Counted from the first letter of the stretch, positions 36,394-44,393 are shown. The stretch is DNA of 64,000 nt from Bosea sp. RAC05 (GCF_001713455.1 NZ_CP016464.1:371501-435500), one strand, 5' to 3'. Made by a program: numbers and translations. The notes: generated by a model not told the origin, from the sequence alone.

Positions 36394-36954
36394 TCACCAC
36401 TTCTTCTTGCCGAGCAGGCGCTGGCCGATAAGGACCGCGATCTGCTGATCGGCCTCGAAGGCCATCGTCGCGGCCTGGGCGACAGTCTCGACCAAATCCT
36501 CGCCGGTTTCAGCGCGCAGCACGGTAAGACCGATTGCTTCGAGGGCGGCCTGCGTCGCCTTTCCCATCGGCACCTGCCACGGATTGAACTCGGCCCATTC
36601 GCCGCGCATCGTCACAAGCGTGAGGAAGGGGAAACGCCCTTGGACGGGCAGCGACAGCATGTTGATGCAGTTGCCGGCCCCGGAAGACTGCATGAGCAGA
36701 ACGCTGCGCTGGCCGCCGAGCCAGGCGCCAGCAGCGATGGCGACGCCCTCCTCCTCGGTCGTCAGCACGTTGGTGACGACGTCCGGGTCGGCGTTGAAGA
36801 GCTTGATCAGCGTCGAATGGCCTGCGTCGGGCACATAGGACATGTGGCGGACGCCGGCCAATTTCAGCGTGTCGTATAGCTCCGCCGGCCAGTCGATGGC
36901 CAAATCGCGGGCTTTGCCAGGTCCGGGCGAATGAATGACGTCAGCGGCAGCCAA
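36394..36954 (-). CDS. Thiamine-diphosphate decarboxylase, alpha subunit, sulfopyruvate/phosphonopyruvate decarboxylase-like
   Basis: N-terminal (Pyr-domain) half of the split decarboxylase, 186 residues from a TTG start at 36954. That start has AGGAGG six bases upstream; an upstream TTG at 36987 lacks one. The catalytic glutamate is in VLTTEEEGVAIAAGAWLGG (about 62-80). LLMQSSGAGNCINMLSLPVQ and LVTMRGEWAEFNPWQVPMG are the next family blocks. With the beta gene it forms the two-subunit ComDE-type enzyme. It is divergent from a LysR regulator. Confidence 0.75.
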   Translation of the reverse strand: MAAADVIHSPGPGKARDLAIDWPAELYDTLKLAGVRHMSYVPDAGHSTLIKLFNADPDVVTNVLTTEEEGVAIAAGAWLGGQRSVLLMQSSGAGNCINMLSLPVQGRFPFLTLVTMRGEWAEFNPWQVPMGKATQAALEAIGLTVLRAETGEDLVETVAQAATMAFEADQQIAVLIGQRLLGKKKW

Positions 36955-37037
36955 GGCGCGCCTCCTCGCGGAAAGATCCGATGCCAACCTTTGTAGCCTC
37001 GCCGGGTGATCTTTGACCTCGACCCTTTTTGACGATC

Positions 37038-37060
37038 AGCTATCACGCTATTCGATAGCT
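37038..37060. promoter_or_regulatory. Putative LysR operator in the decarboxylase/LysR divergent region
   Basis: Perfect 7-bp inverted repeat AGCTATC (37038-37044) and GATAGCT (37054-37060), nine-base spacer, touching the LysR ATG. Size and position suit an autoregulatory LysR recognition site. The region is notably AT-rich compared with its surroundings. Confidence 0.55.
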
Positions 37061-38005
37061 ATGGACATTTCCCAGATCAGAACGCTCATCCACGTCGCCG
37101 AACTCGGCAGCCTTTCGAGGGCGGCTGACCGACTGCACATCGCCCAGCCCGCGCTGAGCCGCCAGGTCCGGCTGCTCGAGGACGAGCTCGGCGTGCGTCT
37201 GTTCGATCGGCACGGACGCGGCATGAACCTGACCGAACAAGGCCACGACGTCTTGCGGCATGCCCTGCGGATCATGGCGGAGCTCGACGAGATCCGAGCG
37301 GTGGTGGGCGATCAGAATGCCTCGCTGCGCGGCCATGTCTCGATTGGTATGCCACCCACCGCGTCCGACATTCTGTCCGAACCGCTGGTCGCCGCGTTCC
37401 GGGACACCCACCCGGAGGCTACGCTGCGGATCGTCAGCGCCTATTCCGGGCATCTGCTGGATTGGCTGAACCGCGGCGAGCTGGATGCGGCGATTCTCTA
37501 TGATCCGAAATCGGCCCGTGCCCTGCGCATTCAGCCTCTGCTCGAGGAAACGCTGTTCCTGATCGGCCCGCGAGACTCGGAGCTTTCAATGGAGAAGCCC
37601 GTCGACTTCGCCAAGCTCAAGCAGATGCGAATGCTGATGCCGAGCCGCGGGCACGGGCTGCGTTCGATTGTCGAACGCTGCGCCGAGGAGTGTGGGATTC
37701 TTCTTGATATCAAGGTCGAGGCGGACAACTACGCGACGCTGAAGGCCCTTGTTACGAGCGGGCACGGCGTCACGGTCCTCCCGTTGGCTCCGATTCACAA
37801 AGAGCTCCGGGAAGGCCGGCTCTGCGCCGCTCCCCTGGTCAATCCCGTCCCGATGCGGCGCTTGATCATGTCATATCGAACCGACAGGCCAGCACCTCGG
37901 CTGGCTCGCTTCGCCGGCCAGATCATCGTCACGACCGTCGCGAGTCTGGTGGCGCAGGGCATGTGGTCCGGCCGCCTGCTCGAGGACAAGCCATCGGTCG
38001 CATGA
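37061..38005 (+). CDS. LysR-family transcriptional regulator
   Basis: Cytoplasmic regulator of 314 residues. The winged-helix domain is MDISQIRTLIHVAELGSLSR onward with the recognition helix AQPALSRQVRLLEDELGVRLF (about 30-50). The rest is a periplasmic-binding-like effector domain (about 90-300) closest in pattern to Nac/Cbl-type regulators. ATG at 37061 is chosen by alignment with the family start; there is no clear ribosome site and the message may be leaderless or nearly so. It is divergent from the decarboxylase genes, which it probably controls. Confidence 0.88.
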   Translation: MDISQIRTLIHVAELGSLSRAADRLHIAQPALSRQVRLLEDELGVRLFDRHGRGMNLTEQGHDVLRHALRIMAELDEIRAVVGDQNASLRGHVSIGMPPTASDILSEPLVAAFRDTHPEATLRIVSAYSGHLLDWLNRGELDAAILYDPKSARALRIQPLLEETLFLIGPRDSELSMEKPVDFAKLKQMRMLMPSRGHGLRSIVERCAEECGILLDIKVEADNYATLKALVTSGHGVTVLPLAPIHKELREGRLCAAPLVNPVPMRRLIMSYRTDRPAPRLARFAGQIIVTTVASLVAQGMWSGRLLEDKPSVA

Positions 38006-38423
38006 CCAAGAAACCGACAAGCGCAATGGTCTAGGGACGGACGGATGACAGAGGCTCGCACCGGCAAGGATCAGATCGCGGGACAGTTCCCGAACGAGGT
38101 GCGGTGCGCCTTAACAGGGTGATGGAATAGACCCCTTTCTGAGGCGATGGCGTCTGGATCGGCGGCTTGGGTCGCAGGGTCGGTCGGGTCTGTGGCTGGT
38201 TTGGGCTGTCCGAACCGAGCGCTCTTGCGCCGTCGCCTGTTTGCCGGGTTCAGCCGGTAAGGTTCTGGTCTCCGTCGGGTTGCGCCTGGCCGCAGACGAT
38301 GTTCTGGTCGAGATTCAGGTTCAGACCCTGGTCTGATCGTCCGCACCCAACTTCGTCCCGCCGCATGCCTGGGGCGGGACGACCTCGCCGCATTTGCCTG
38401 TTCCCTCGCGCAACCGGTCTGCC
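38006..38423. other. Gene-poor spacer with a hairpin before the PuuB-like gene
   Basis: About 420 bases without a credible gene. It contains a 10-bp inverted repeat, TCGTCCCGCC (38353-38362) and GGCGGGACGA (38373-38382), with a 10-base loop, 42 bases before the next start codon. The hairpin may be an operator or leader structure; no T-run follows it. Confidence 0.45.
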
Positions 38424-39860
38424 ATGTCCTCATCGTCTTGCCTTCCGAGCGTTGCCCCTGGGGATCCGTCGTGGTGGTTCAGCGACGCCCTCAAGGCCGA
38501 GAAGGGCCGGCCGGATTCGGCGCCGCTTTCGGGCCTGATCGCGGTCGATGTGGCAATTGTCGGAGGTGGCTTTACGGGGCTATGGACTGCACTCGCCCTG
38601 AAGGAGCGGGCTCCGCACCTCTCGATTGCGTTGATCGAGGCGGGGCGTTGCGGGTCGGGGGCAAGCGGCAAGAACGGCGGCAAGGTTTCGGGCTATTGGG
38701 GCTCGCTGGCGGGGATGGAGGCGAATATCGGCGCCGACGGTGCGCTGGCGGTCGCCAGGGCCGGCGCACGCGCACAGGACGCGATCCGCGCATTTGCGAC
38801 CGCGCCGGGCCGCGACGTGTGGTGGCGCGACGGTGCCAGCATTCGAGTCTCGGCCTCGCCCGCTCAGGATGCCAAGATCAAGGGGTATGTGGAGACCGCA
38901 AAGCGGCTCGGCGTGCCCGATATCGCCCATGAGCTGACGCCGGAACAGGTTGCGTCATATTGCCGGTCGCCGGTTTTCCGCGGCGGCGTCTACCTCGCCG
39001 AGGGTGCGACCGTGCATCCCGCCCGGCTTGCGCGGGCGCTGCGCCAGGCTGTGATCGAGGCGGGCATCTCGGTTTATGAGAACACCCCGATGGTCGGCCT
39101 CGATTCAGGCGACCCCAGCCGCATCAGTACGCCAGCCGGCGCGATCACCGCGCGTGAAGTCGTTCTGGCCACCAATATCGAACTCGCGAAACGACCCGAC
39201 GTGAAGGCCCATGTCAGCGTCTTCTCCTCCTTCGCTCTCATGACCGAGCCTGCGCCCGATCGGCTCGCGGCAATGGGATGGGACGGCGATGAGGGACTCG
39301 CCGACATGCGAATGTTCGTCCATTATTTCCGCAAGACAGTCGATGGGCGGGTGCTGATGGGGTCTGGATCAGGCCCGATCGCCTTCGCCGCCAATACCGC
39401 GGATCCAAGCCTGACGACCGATACGGCATCGGCGGTGCGTGCGGAGAAGGGTCTGCGCCGGCTGCTGCCGGGCCTCGGCGATGTGGGCATCGCAAAAATC
39501 TGGGGCGGGGGCATCGACGTCTCTTCTGACCGACTGCCCTTTTTCCGCACCGTGCCAGGAACCCGCATCCATTATGGCTGCGGTTACTCCGGCCACGGCG
39601 TCAACCCGACCTATATCGGCGGGCAATGCCTTGCCTCGCTCGTCCTTGGGGCCAAAGACGATTGGGCAGGCTTGCCGCTCTGCACGCGAACGTTGCCTTC
39701 GCTCCCGCCCGAGCCATTCCGGGCCGTCGGCGGGCGTTTGGTGCGCTGGGGCATCATCGGTTGCGAAGAGGCAGAGGAGCGCGACCATGTTGCCGGCCCT
39801 ACCATGCGCGCAGCGGCTGCCATTCCGAAGCTGTTCGGGCTGCGGATCGGGACAAGGTGA
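38424..39860 (+). CDS. FAD-dependent amine oxidase (PuuB/OrdL-like)
   Basis: DAO-fold flavoprotein of 478 residues. The N-terminus WWFSDALKAEKG precedes the FAD turn VAIVGGGFTGLWTALALKE (about 43-61), as in gamma-glutamylputrescine oxidase. GRCGSGASGKNGGKVSGYWG follows. The C-terminal part has IAKIWGGGIDVSSDRLPFF and GCGYSGHGVNPTYIGGQ. No other putrescine-utilisation gene (puuA, puuC, puuD) is nearby, so I keep the substrate open. It lies alone after the LysR gene. Confidence 0.8.
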   Translation: MSSSSCLPSVAPGDPSWWFSDALKAEKGRPDSAPLSGLIAVDVAIVGGGFTGLWTALALKERAPHLSIALIEAGRCGSGASGKNGGKVSGYWGSLAGMEANIGADGALAVARAGARAQDAIRAFATAPGRDVWWRDGASIRVSASPAQDAKIKGYVETAKRLGVPDIAHELTPEQVASYCRSPVFRGGVYLAEGATVHPARLARALRQAVIEAGISVYENTPMVGLDSGDPSRISTPAGAITAREVVLATNIELAKRPDVKAHVSVFSSFALMTEPAPDRLAAMGWDGDEGLADMRMFVHYFRKTVDGRVLMGSGSGPIAFAANTADPSLTTDTASAVRAEKGLRRLLPGLGDVGIAKIWGGGIDVSSDRLPFFRTVPGTRIHYGCGYSGHGVNPTYIGGQCLASLVLGAKDDWAGLPLCTRTLPSLPPEPFRAVGGRLVRWGIIGCEEAEERDHVAGPTMRAAAAIPKLFGLRIGTR

Positions 39861-39941
39861 CATTGAGGTCGAACTCGGCTCCGAAAGGTGACGAACTGCG
39901 ATGACGCGCTGTCGGCGACAGGTCGGGCGAATCCGCGCCCG

Positions 39942-41642
39942 TCACAGCAGGGCCCGCAACTCTTCCTTCTTGACCTTGCCGGTGGCCGTCATCGGGAGGG
40001 CCTTCACCAGCCGGATTTCGGGCACCTTGTAGCCAGCCATGCGCTCGCGGCACCAGGCCGAGAGCGTGTCTTCGTCCAGCCCCACCGCCTGTTCGCCCAG
40101 CGCGATGAAGGCGACCGGCACCTGCCCGCGCTCGGCATCCTCGCGTCCGATCACGCCCGATCCCGCGATGTCGGGATGCTGGCCGAGCATGGCCTCGATC
40201 TCGGCCGGGAAGACGCTCATGCCCTTGACCTTGAGCATCTCCTTGCGGCGCCCGAGAAAGTGCAGATAGCCCTGCTCGTCGATGACGCCGATGTCGCCCG
40301 TATGCAGGAAGCCGTTGCGGATCGCCTCGGCGCTCGCTTCGGGCTTGTTCCAGTAGCCCTTGAAGAGCGAGGGCGTGCGCACGCAGATTTCGCCGGTCTC
40401 GCCCAACGGCATCAGCGCGCCGCTGTCGAAATCGCAGATCTTGAAATCCGTCCCCGGCACCGGCAGCCCGACGAAGACCGGCTGCGACAGGAGATCGAAG
40501 TCGCCCTGCTGCATGCCGATGGAGAAGGTGTCCATCGTGTGGGTTTCGGTCATCCCCCAGGCGGCTTCGATCATGTCGGCCCCGGTGAGCGCCCGCCAGC
40601 GGGCCCGGAAATCCGGATTGAGCTTCTTCACGAAGGATGAGACGCGCACCTTGCGCAACGAGCTCAGGTCGAAGGAAGGCGTCCGTGGATGGTCGAGGAT
40701 CTCCACGGCGTTGTCGACCAGAAGATAGGCGAAGCTCGCTTTGTGGCGTTCGACCGCCGTCATGAAGCCCACCGCATCCCAGCGCGCCATCAGAACCACG
40801 GTCGCACCCGCCACCAGCGGAAACAGCAGCCCGGTATCCTCGCCGGCGATCCAGAAGATCGGCACGAAATTGAGCACGACATCATCGGGCGACAGCTGGA
40901 AACTCGCCGCCAGGGATGTCCCGGCGGTGTAGAGCATGTCGCGCTGGGTGTGGATGCAGCCCTTCGGCATGCCCGTCGTGCCGCCGGTGTAGTTCAGCGC
41001 CGCGACCGCATCGAGATCCGGCGCGAAGGCGGGAGCCGGCGCCGTCACCCGGGCCAGGGCCGGCAGCAGGTCGATGGCATCGTCGCAGGCGATTGTCGGC
41101 TGCAGCAGCGCCGGCGGCACCGGAAAGCTCGGCTCCGCGGGCAGCATCTCGGCCAGGCTCGTGACGAAGACGGCCTCCACCTGTGTCCGGTCGCGCACCT
41201 GCCGGAGCGGCGGCATCAGGCTGTCGAGGCAGAGAAGGGCCCGCGCGCCGGTATCGTTGAGCTCATAGGCGAGTTCGGCCTCGCGAAACATCGGGTTCAC
41301 GGGCACATGCACCGCGCCGAGCTTGAGGATGCCGAAGAAGGCGAGGATAAACTGCGGGCAGTTCGGCAGGTACACCGCCACCCGGTCTCCCGGCCCCACG
41401 CCGTGCTCATGCAGCAGCGCAGCGAAGCGGTCGCTCAGATCGTCCAGTTCGCGATAGCTGATGTCGCGCCCGTAGAAGATGCAGGCCGGTTTTTCGGGCT
41501 GGCGCCGCGCCCACTCCCGCAGATGCTCGCTGATGGCGGTCTCGCCGAGAGGATAATGCGGCTCGCGGGCGATGCCGGCAGGCCAGGCCGCGGTCTGAAG
41601 CTGACGCAGGCGGTCGAAATAGGCGGCTTCATCGATGGTCAT
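39942..41642 (-). CDS. Acyl-CoA synthetase (AMP-forming; CaiC/long-chain fatty acid ligase type)
   Basis: Adenylate-forming enzyme of 566 residues that activates a carboxylate to its CoA thioester. The ATP loop is NYTGGTTGMPKGC (about 206-218), motif A4/A5 AAWGMTETHTMDT, motif A7/A8 LHTGDIGVIDEQGYLHFLGR followed by KEMLKVKG, and the C-terminal catalytic lysine block TATGKVKKEEL. ATG at 41642 (MTIDEAAYFDRL) is preferred over upstream starts that would add 38 atypical residues. Substrate unknown. It is convergent with the PuuB-like gene. Confidence 0.85.
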   Translation of the reverse strand: MTIDEAAYFDRLRQLQTAAWPAGIAREPHYPLGETAISEHLREWARRQPEKPACIFYGRDISYRELDDLSDRFAALLHEHGVGPGDRVAVYLPNCPQFILAFFGILKLGAVHVPVNPMFREAELAYELNDTGARALLCLDSLMPPLRQVRDRTQVEAVFVTSLAEMLPAEPSFPVPPALLQPTIACDDAIDLLPALARVTAPAPAFAPDLDAVAALNYTGGTTGMPKGCIHTQRDMLYTAGTSLAASFQLSPDDVVLNFVPIFWIAGEDTGLLFPLVAGATVVLMARWDAVGFMTAVERHKASFAYLLVDNAVEILDHPRTPSFDLSSLRKVRVSSFVKKLNPDFRARWRALTGADMIEAAWGMTETHTMDTFSIGMQQGDFDLLSQPVFVGLPVPGTDFKICDFDSGALMPLGETGEICVRTPSLFKGYWNKPEASAEAIRNGFLHTGDIGVIDEQGYLHFLGRRKEMLKVKGMSVFPAEIEAMLGQHPDIAGSGVIGREDAERGQVPVAFIALGEQAVGLDEDTLSAWCRERMAGYKVPEIRLVKALPMTATGKVKKEELRALL

Positions 41643-41792
41643 CGTCGGGTCGGCCTGCCTGTCTGCCCCCGTCATGAGGCGCGCCCTCATGATGGTTCTG
41701 GCAAGCAGCAAGGGTAGCGGTGGCTTCGCCCAGCGCAAGGCCGGCGCCCGGGCCATCTAACGCCGACCGGCTCCAGCATGGCGTCCCGAAAC

Positions 41793-41817
41793 AAAAAACC
41801 TCCGGGGCGCGGACCCC
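41793..41817 (-). terminator. Terminator of the stress operon (copy B of a duplicated terminator)
   Basis: Minus-strand stem CCTCCGGGG / CCCCGGAGG with a six-base loop followed by T6. It lies about 30 bases after the stop of the general-stress gene and is nearly identical to the terminator at 22700-22724. Confidence 0.9.
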
Positions 41818-41860
41818 GGAGGCTGTGGTTCGGTCGGGCGCGAGGCTCAGACCAGCGGCG
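41793..41860. repeat. 68-bp duplicated sequence, copy B
   Basis: Same as 22700-22767 except one base in the terminator stem. The gene-proximal 14 bases encode the last codons and stop (APLV-stop) of the stress protein at 41847, so this copy is probably the original. Confidence 0.9.
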
Positions 41861-42389
41861 CGGTGGCGCGGTAGGGCTCGGCCTTCTCGTCGAAGCGCGA
41901 CCAGCCCTCCTGGCGGTACTGGGCGAGACGGGCGTCGCGGTCGATCGGCGTGGCGCCGTCCATGATCGCCTCGGCGGCCGGGGCCTGGGCCTCGCTCGTC
42001 TTCACCGAGACAACGCTGCCGCCGCGACGCACGGTCTCGGCGTAGTAGTGGGCCTCCTCCTCGTCGACGCCGGCGCTCATGAAGGAACCGACCAGGCCGC
42101 CGGCTGCGGCGCCGGCAACGGCACCCGCCGCCGTGGCGGCGAGCCAGCCCGCCGCGACGACCGGGCCGATGCCGGGAATGGCGAGCATGCCGAGCCCGGC
42201 GAGCAGGCCGGCGGCGCCGCCGACGCCGGCGCCGATGCCGGCGCCCTCGGCGGCATTGCTCTCCTCGCCGCGCTCGTTACGGCCGACCAGGCTGATGTCG
42301 GATGCCGGGATGCCGGCGGTCTCGAGCTTTTCGACCACCTCGGCGGCGATCGTGTAGCTGTCATAGGAACGGGTGATGGTGCGGGTCAT
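41847..42389 (-). CDS. General stress protein (GsiB/17M-like N-terminus with Gly-rich core)
   Basis: 180 residues. An N-terminal segment typical of general-stress 17M-like proteins (YTIAAEVVEKLETAGIPASDISLVGR, split here as a helix and strand) is followed by a long Gly/Ala-rich, glycine-zipper-like stretch (about 48-108) that could insert in a membrane. A polar C-terminus ends ARLAQYRQEGWSRFDEKAEP and APLV. Role is not established beyond stress association. It lies 35 bases after the small secreted-protein gene and probably shares its EcfG-type promoter. Confidence 0.75.
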   Translation of the reverse strand: MTRTITRSYDSYTIAAEVVEKLETAGIPASDISLVGRNERGEESNAAEGAGIGAGVGGAAGLLAGLGMLAIPGIGPVVAAGWLAATAAGAVAGAAAGGLVGSFMSAGVDEEEAHYYAETVRRGGSVVSVKTSEAQAPAAEAIMDGATPIDRDARLAQYRQEGWSRFDEKAEPYRATAPLV

Positions 42390-42424
42390 GGGGACCTCCG
42401 AAGACGTGTTGAAGACGGGATGGA

Positions 42425-42724
42425 TCAGTTGCGGACGATATTGCCGCGATAGTCGACGGAGACGTTGACCTTGGCGCCGGCATGCATCGCCATGCCCTTC
42501 CAGATGCCGTTCTCGTCCTTCTTCAGCTCGGTCACGTTGGAATAGCCGTTCGCCTCGAGCCGGCTCTTGGCCTGGCCTTCGGTGAAGCTGTTGGCGCCGG
42601 GCAGCGGCGCATTCTTGTCGGCTTCCGCCTTCGGCGCGGGCATCGGCGAGGTCGTCGAGGTCTGCGCCATGGCGCCAAACGAGGTCGCCGAGACGAGCAT
42701 CGTCGCGATGAGCAGCTTCTTCAT
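42425..42724 (-). CDS. Small secreted stress-associated protein
   Basis: 99 residues with a Sec signal peptide (MKKLLIATMLVSATSFGAMA, cleavage after AMA). The mature part has GANSFTEGQAKSRLEANGYS and VSVDYRGNIVRN, a PepSY-like pattern seen in many small periplasmic proteins of Hyphomicrobiales. An EcfG-type promoter (GGAAC-N17-CGTT) lies about 50-70 bases upstream on the minus strand. Function unknown. Confidence 0.8.
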   Translation of the reverse strand: MKKLLIATMLVSATSFGAMAQTSTTSPMPAPKAEADKNAPLPGANSFTEGQAKSRLEANGYSNVTELKKDENGIWKGMAMHAGAKVNVSVDYRGNIVRN

Positions 42725-42771
42725 GGGATATCTCCGTGAGCAGGGCGGCATGGGCCGCTGATGCTCAAGGA

Positions 42772-42797
42772 AACGGCAGGGCACTCGGAAGAGTTCC
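42772..42797 (-). promoter_or_regulatory. EcfG-type general-stress promoter (minus strand)
   Basis: On the minus strand: GGAAC (42797-42793), 17-base spacer, CGTT (42775-42772), an exact match to the alphaproteobacterial EcfG consensus GGAAC-N16/17-CGTT. It drives the small secreted protein and probably the following stress gene. Confidence 0.7.
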
Positions 42798-42821
42798 GGA
42801 AATAAACTGGCGCATCGGGGT

Positions 42822-42846
42822 GGAACCGAGCCGGTCCTCTGCGGTT
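42822..42846 (+). promoter_or_regulatory. EcfG-type general-stress promoter (plus strand)
   Basis: GGAAC (42822-42826), 16-base spacer, GGTT (42843-42846). Only the first -10 base departs from CGTT. It points toward the ferritin-like gene at 42878 and is back-to-back with the minus-strand EcfG promoter 25 bases away. Confidence 0.6.
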
Positions 42847-42877
42847 GGGCGACCAAGGCAACCCCCGGAGAACAGCG

Positions 42878-43396
42878 ATGGCCACCAATCCCAAGCAGTC
42901 CACCCCCAAGCCGCTCGACGAGCTGTTCCACGACATGCTCAAGGACGTCTATTACGCGGAGAAGCAGATCCTGAAGGCCCTGCCCAAGATGGCGAAGGCG
43001 GCGACGTCGCCCGAGCTGAAGAAGGCCTTCGAGACGCACAAGGCCGAGACCGAAGGCCAGGTCGAGCGCCTCGGCGAGGTCTTCGAGCTGATCGGCAAGG
43101 CGCCCCGCGGCAAGACCTGCGACGCCATTCTCGGCATCCTCGACGAGGGCAAGGCCGTGATGGAGGACTACGCCGACAGCCCGGCGCTCGATGCCGGCCT
43201 CGTCGCCTCCGCGCAGGCCGTGGAGCATTACGAGATCGCGCGCTACGGCACGCTGAAGGCCTGGGCCGCCCAGCTCGGCCACGCGGATGCGGTCAAGCTG
43301 CTCGACGAGACGCTGGCCGAGGAAACCAAGACCGACAAGGCACTGACCCAGCTCGGCGGCCCGGCGAACAAGGCGGCTGTCGCCAAGGCAGCCTGA
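42878..43396 (+). CDS. Ferritin-like DUF892 protein (YciE/YciF family)
   Basis: 172 residues forming a four-helix ferritin-like bundle. The N-terminal LDELFHDMLKDVYYAEKQIL carries the family's acidic residues, and EHYEIARYGTLKAWAAQLG with ETLAEETKTDKALTQL gives the later metal-type motifs. ATG at 42878 has GGAG about eight bases upstream. YciE/F proteins belong to general-stress regulons; the EcfG-type promoter upstream fits that. Confidence 0.9.
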   Translation: MATNPKQSTPKPLDELFHDMLKDVYYAEKQILKALPKMAKAATSPELKKAFETHKAETEGQVERLGEVFELIGKAPRGKTCDAILGILDEGKAVMEDYADSPALDAGLVASAQAVEHYEIARYGTLKAWAAQLGHADAVKLLDETLAEETKTDKALTQLGGPANKAAVAKAA

Positions 43397-43412
43397 TCGC
43401 GGACGTCCAGAA

Positions 43413-43443
43413 GAGGCCCGCCGCGCGGCACGCGGCGGGCCTC
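43413..43443. terminator. Hairpin terminator after the DUF892 gene
   Basis: Perfect 13-bp stem GAGGCCCGCCGCG / CGCGGCGGGCCTC with a five-base loop, 17 bases after the stop codon. The T-run is poor (GTT), so termination strength is uncertain. Confidence 0.65.
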
Positions 43444-43547
43444 GTTCCGATCGGCGGCCCGAAACGGGCGCGTCCGCTGAGGCTCGGGCGCGAGGCTGGC
43501 GGGGTCTGCGTCACGGATGCCGCTTCCGGCAGGCGCGCCGTGTCTGT

Positions 43548-43751
43548 ATGCTCGTCATCATGACCAGTCGTGACGAAGCCGGGATGTCGGAGGCCGACCG
43601 GGCGCAGGACGCGGCTGCCTCGCGGCTCGGCATCCTGCTCCTGTGCGGGGCCGCCCTGACGCTGCTGCTGGCAGGGCTCCTGCTCTGGTGGCGCGAGGGC
43701 GACCGTCTTTTCACCGATGGCCTCATCGCCGCCATCGTCGCCTGCTTCTGA
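43548..43751 (+). CDS. Small membrane protein upstream of the SCO gene
   Basis: 67 residues (63 from the inner ATG at 43560). A polar N-terminus precedes one strong membrane segment, LGILLLCGAALTLLLAGLLL (about 28-48), and a short tail. It lies 48 bases before the SCO gene on the same strand and may be part of the same cytochrome-oxidase assembly unit. No family recognised; it could be a spurious frame, but the hydrophobic segment and placement argue for a gene. Confidence 0.5.
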   Translation: MLVIMTSRDEAGMSEADRAQDAAASRLGILLLCGAALTLLLAGLLLWWREGDRLFTDGLIAAIVACF

Positions 43752-43799
43752 CGGGCACCGCCGTCCGGGCGCCCCTCGCCCTCTATCGGGATACCTGCC

Positions 43800-44393
43800 G
43801 TGAACCGCCGTCTCGTCCTGCCCCTCGTCGTCTTTCTCGTCGGCGCGCTCGCGCTCGCCGCGGCTGCGGTGCTGACCTTCGCGCCCGGCCGGCAGGGCCA
43901 GTCCGGCTCTGGCACCGCCAGCGTCGGCGGCCCCTTCACCCTGGTCGCCCAGGACGGGTCGAAGCTGACCGACAAGGATCTGCGCGGCGCGCCCTTCCTG
44001 GTCTTCTTCGGCTTCACCCATTGCCCGGACATCTGCCCGACCAAGCTCTTCGAGATCTCGGAGGTGCTGCGTGCCGCCGGGCCGAAGGGCGAGAAGCTGC
44101 GCGCGCTCTTCGTCACCGTCGATCCCGAGCGCGACACGCCCGAGATCATGAAGAGCTATCTCGGCTCCTTCGATCCGCGCATCCTCGGCCTGAGCGGCGA
44201 TCGGCCCGCCATCGACGCGATGATCAAGGCCTACCGGGCCTATGCCCGCAAGGTCCCGCTCCAGGGCGACGACTACACGATGGACCACACCGCGCTGGTC
44301 TATCTCATGGGCAAGGATGGCGGCTTCATCGGCGCCTTCAACATCGAGCAGCCGCCGGCGCAGGCGGCGCAGGAATGGCTTCGTCACCTGTAG
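43800..44393 (+). CDS. SCO1/SenC-family copper chaperone
   Basis: Membrane-anchored thioredoxin-fold protein (197 residues, GTG start) that delivers copper to the CuA site of cytochrome c oxidase in the periplasm. N-terminal anchor at about 5-28. The copper ligands are CPDICPTK (CxxxC, about 77-81) and the histidine of MDHTALVYLM (about 162). Typical blocks FLVFFGFTHCPD and LFVTVDPERDTPE are present. Its 3' end overlaps the convergent glycosyltransferase gene by 56 bases. Confidence 0.93.
   Translation: MNRRLVLPLVVFLVGALALAAAAVLTFAPGRQGQSGSGTASVGGPFTLVAQDGSKLTDKDLRGAPFLVFFGFTHCPDICPTKLFEISEVLRAAGPKGEKLRALFVTVDPERDTPEIMKSYLGSFDPRILGLSGDRPAIDAMIKAYRAYARKVPLQGDDYTMDHTALVYLMGKDGGFIGAFNIEQPPAQAAQEWLRHL

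Noticed and set aside
38071..38433. 120-codon minus-strand frame before the PuuB-like gene
   Set aside because: Arg/Pro-rich, overlaps the start of a solid gene, no domain.
39942..41642. Carnitine-CoA ligase (caiC)
   Set aside because: The general pattern fits, but no carnitine gene is nearby and the substrate pocket cannot be read, so I left the symbol empty.
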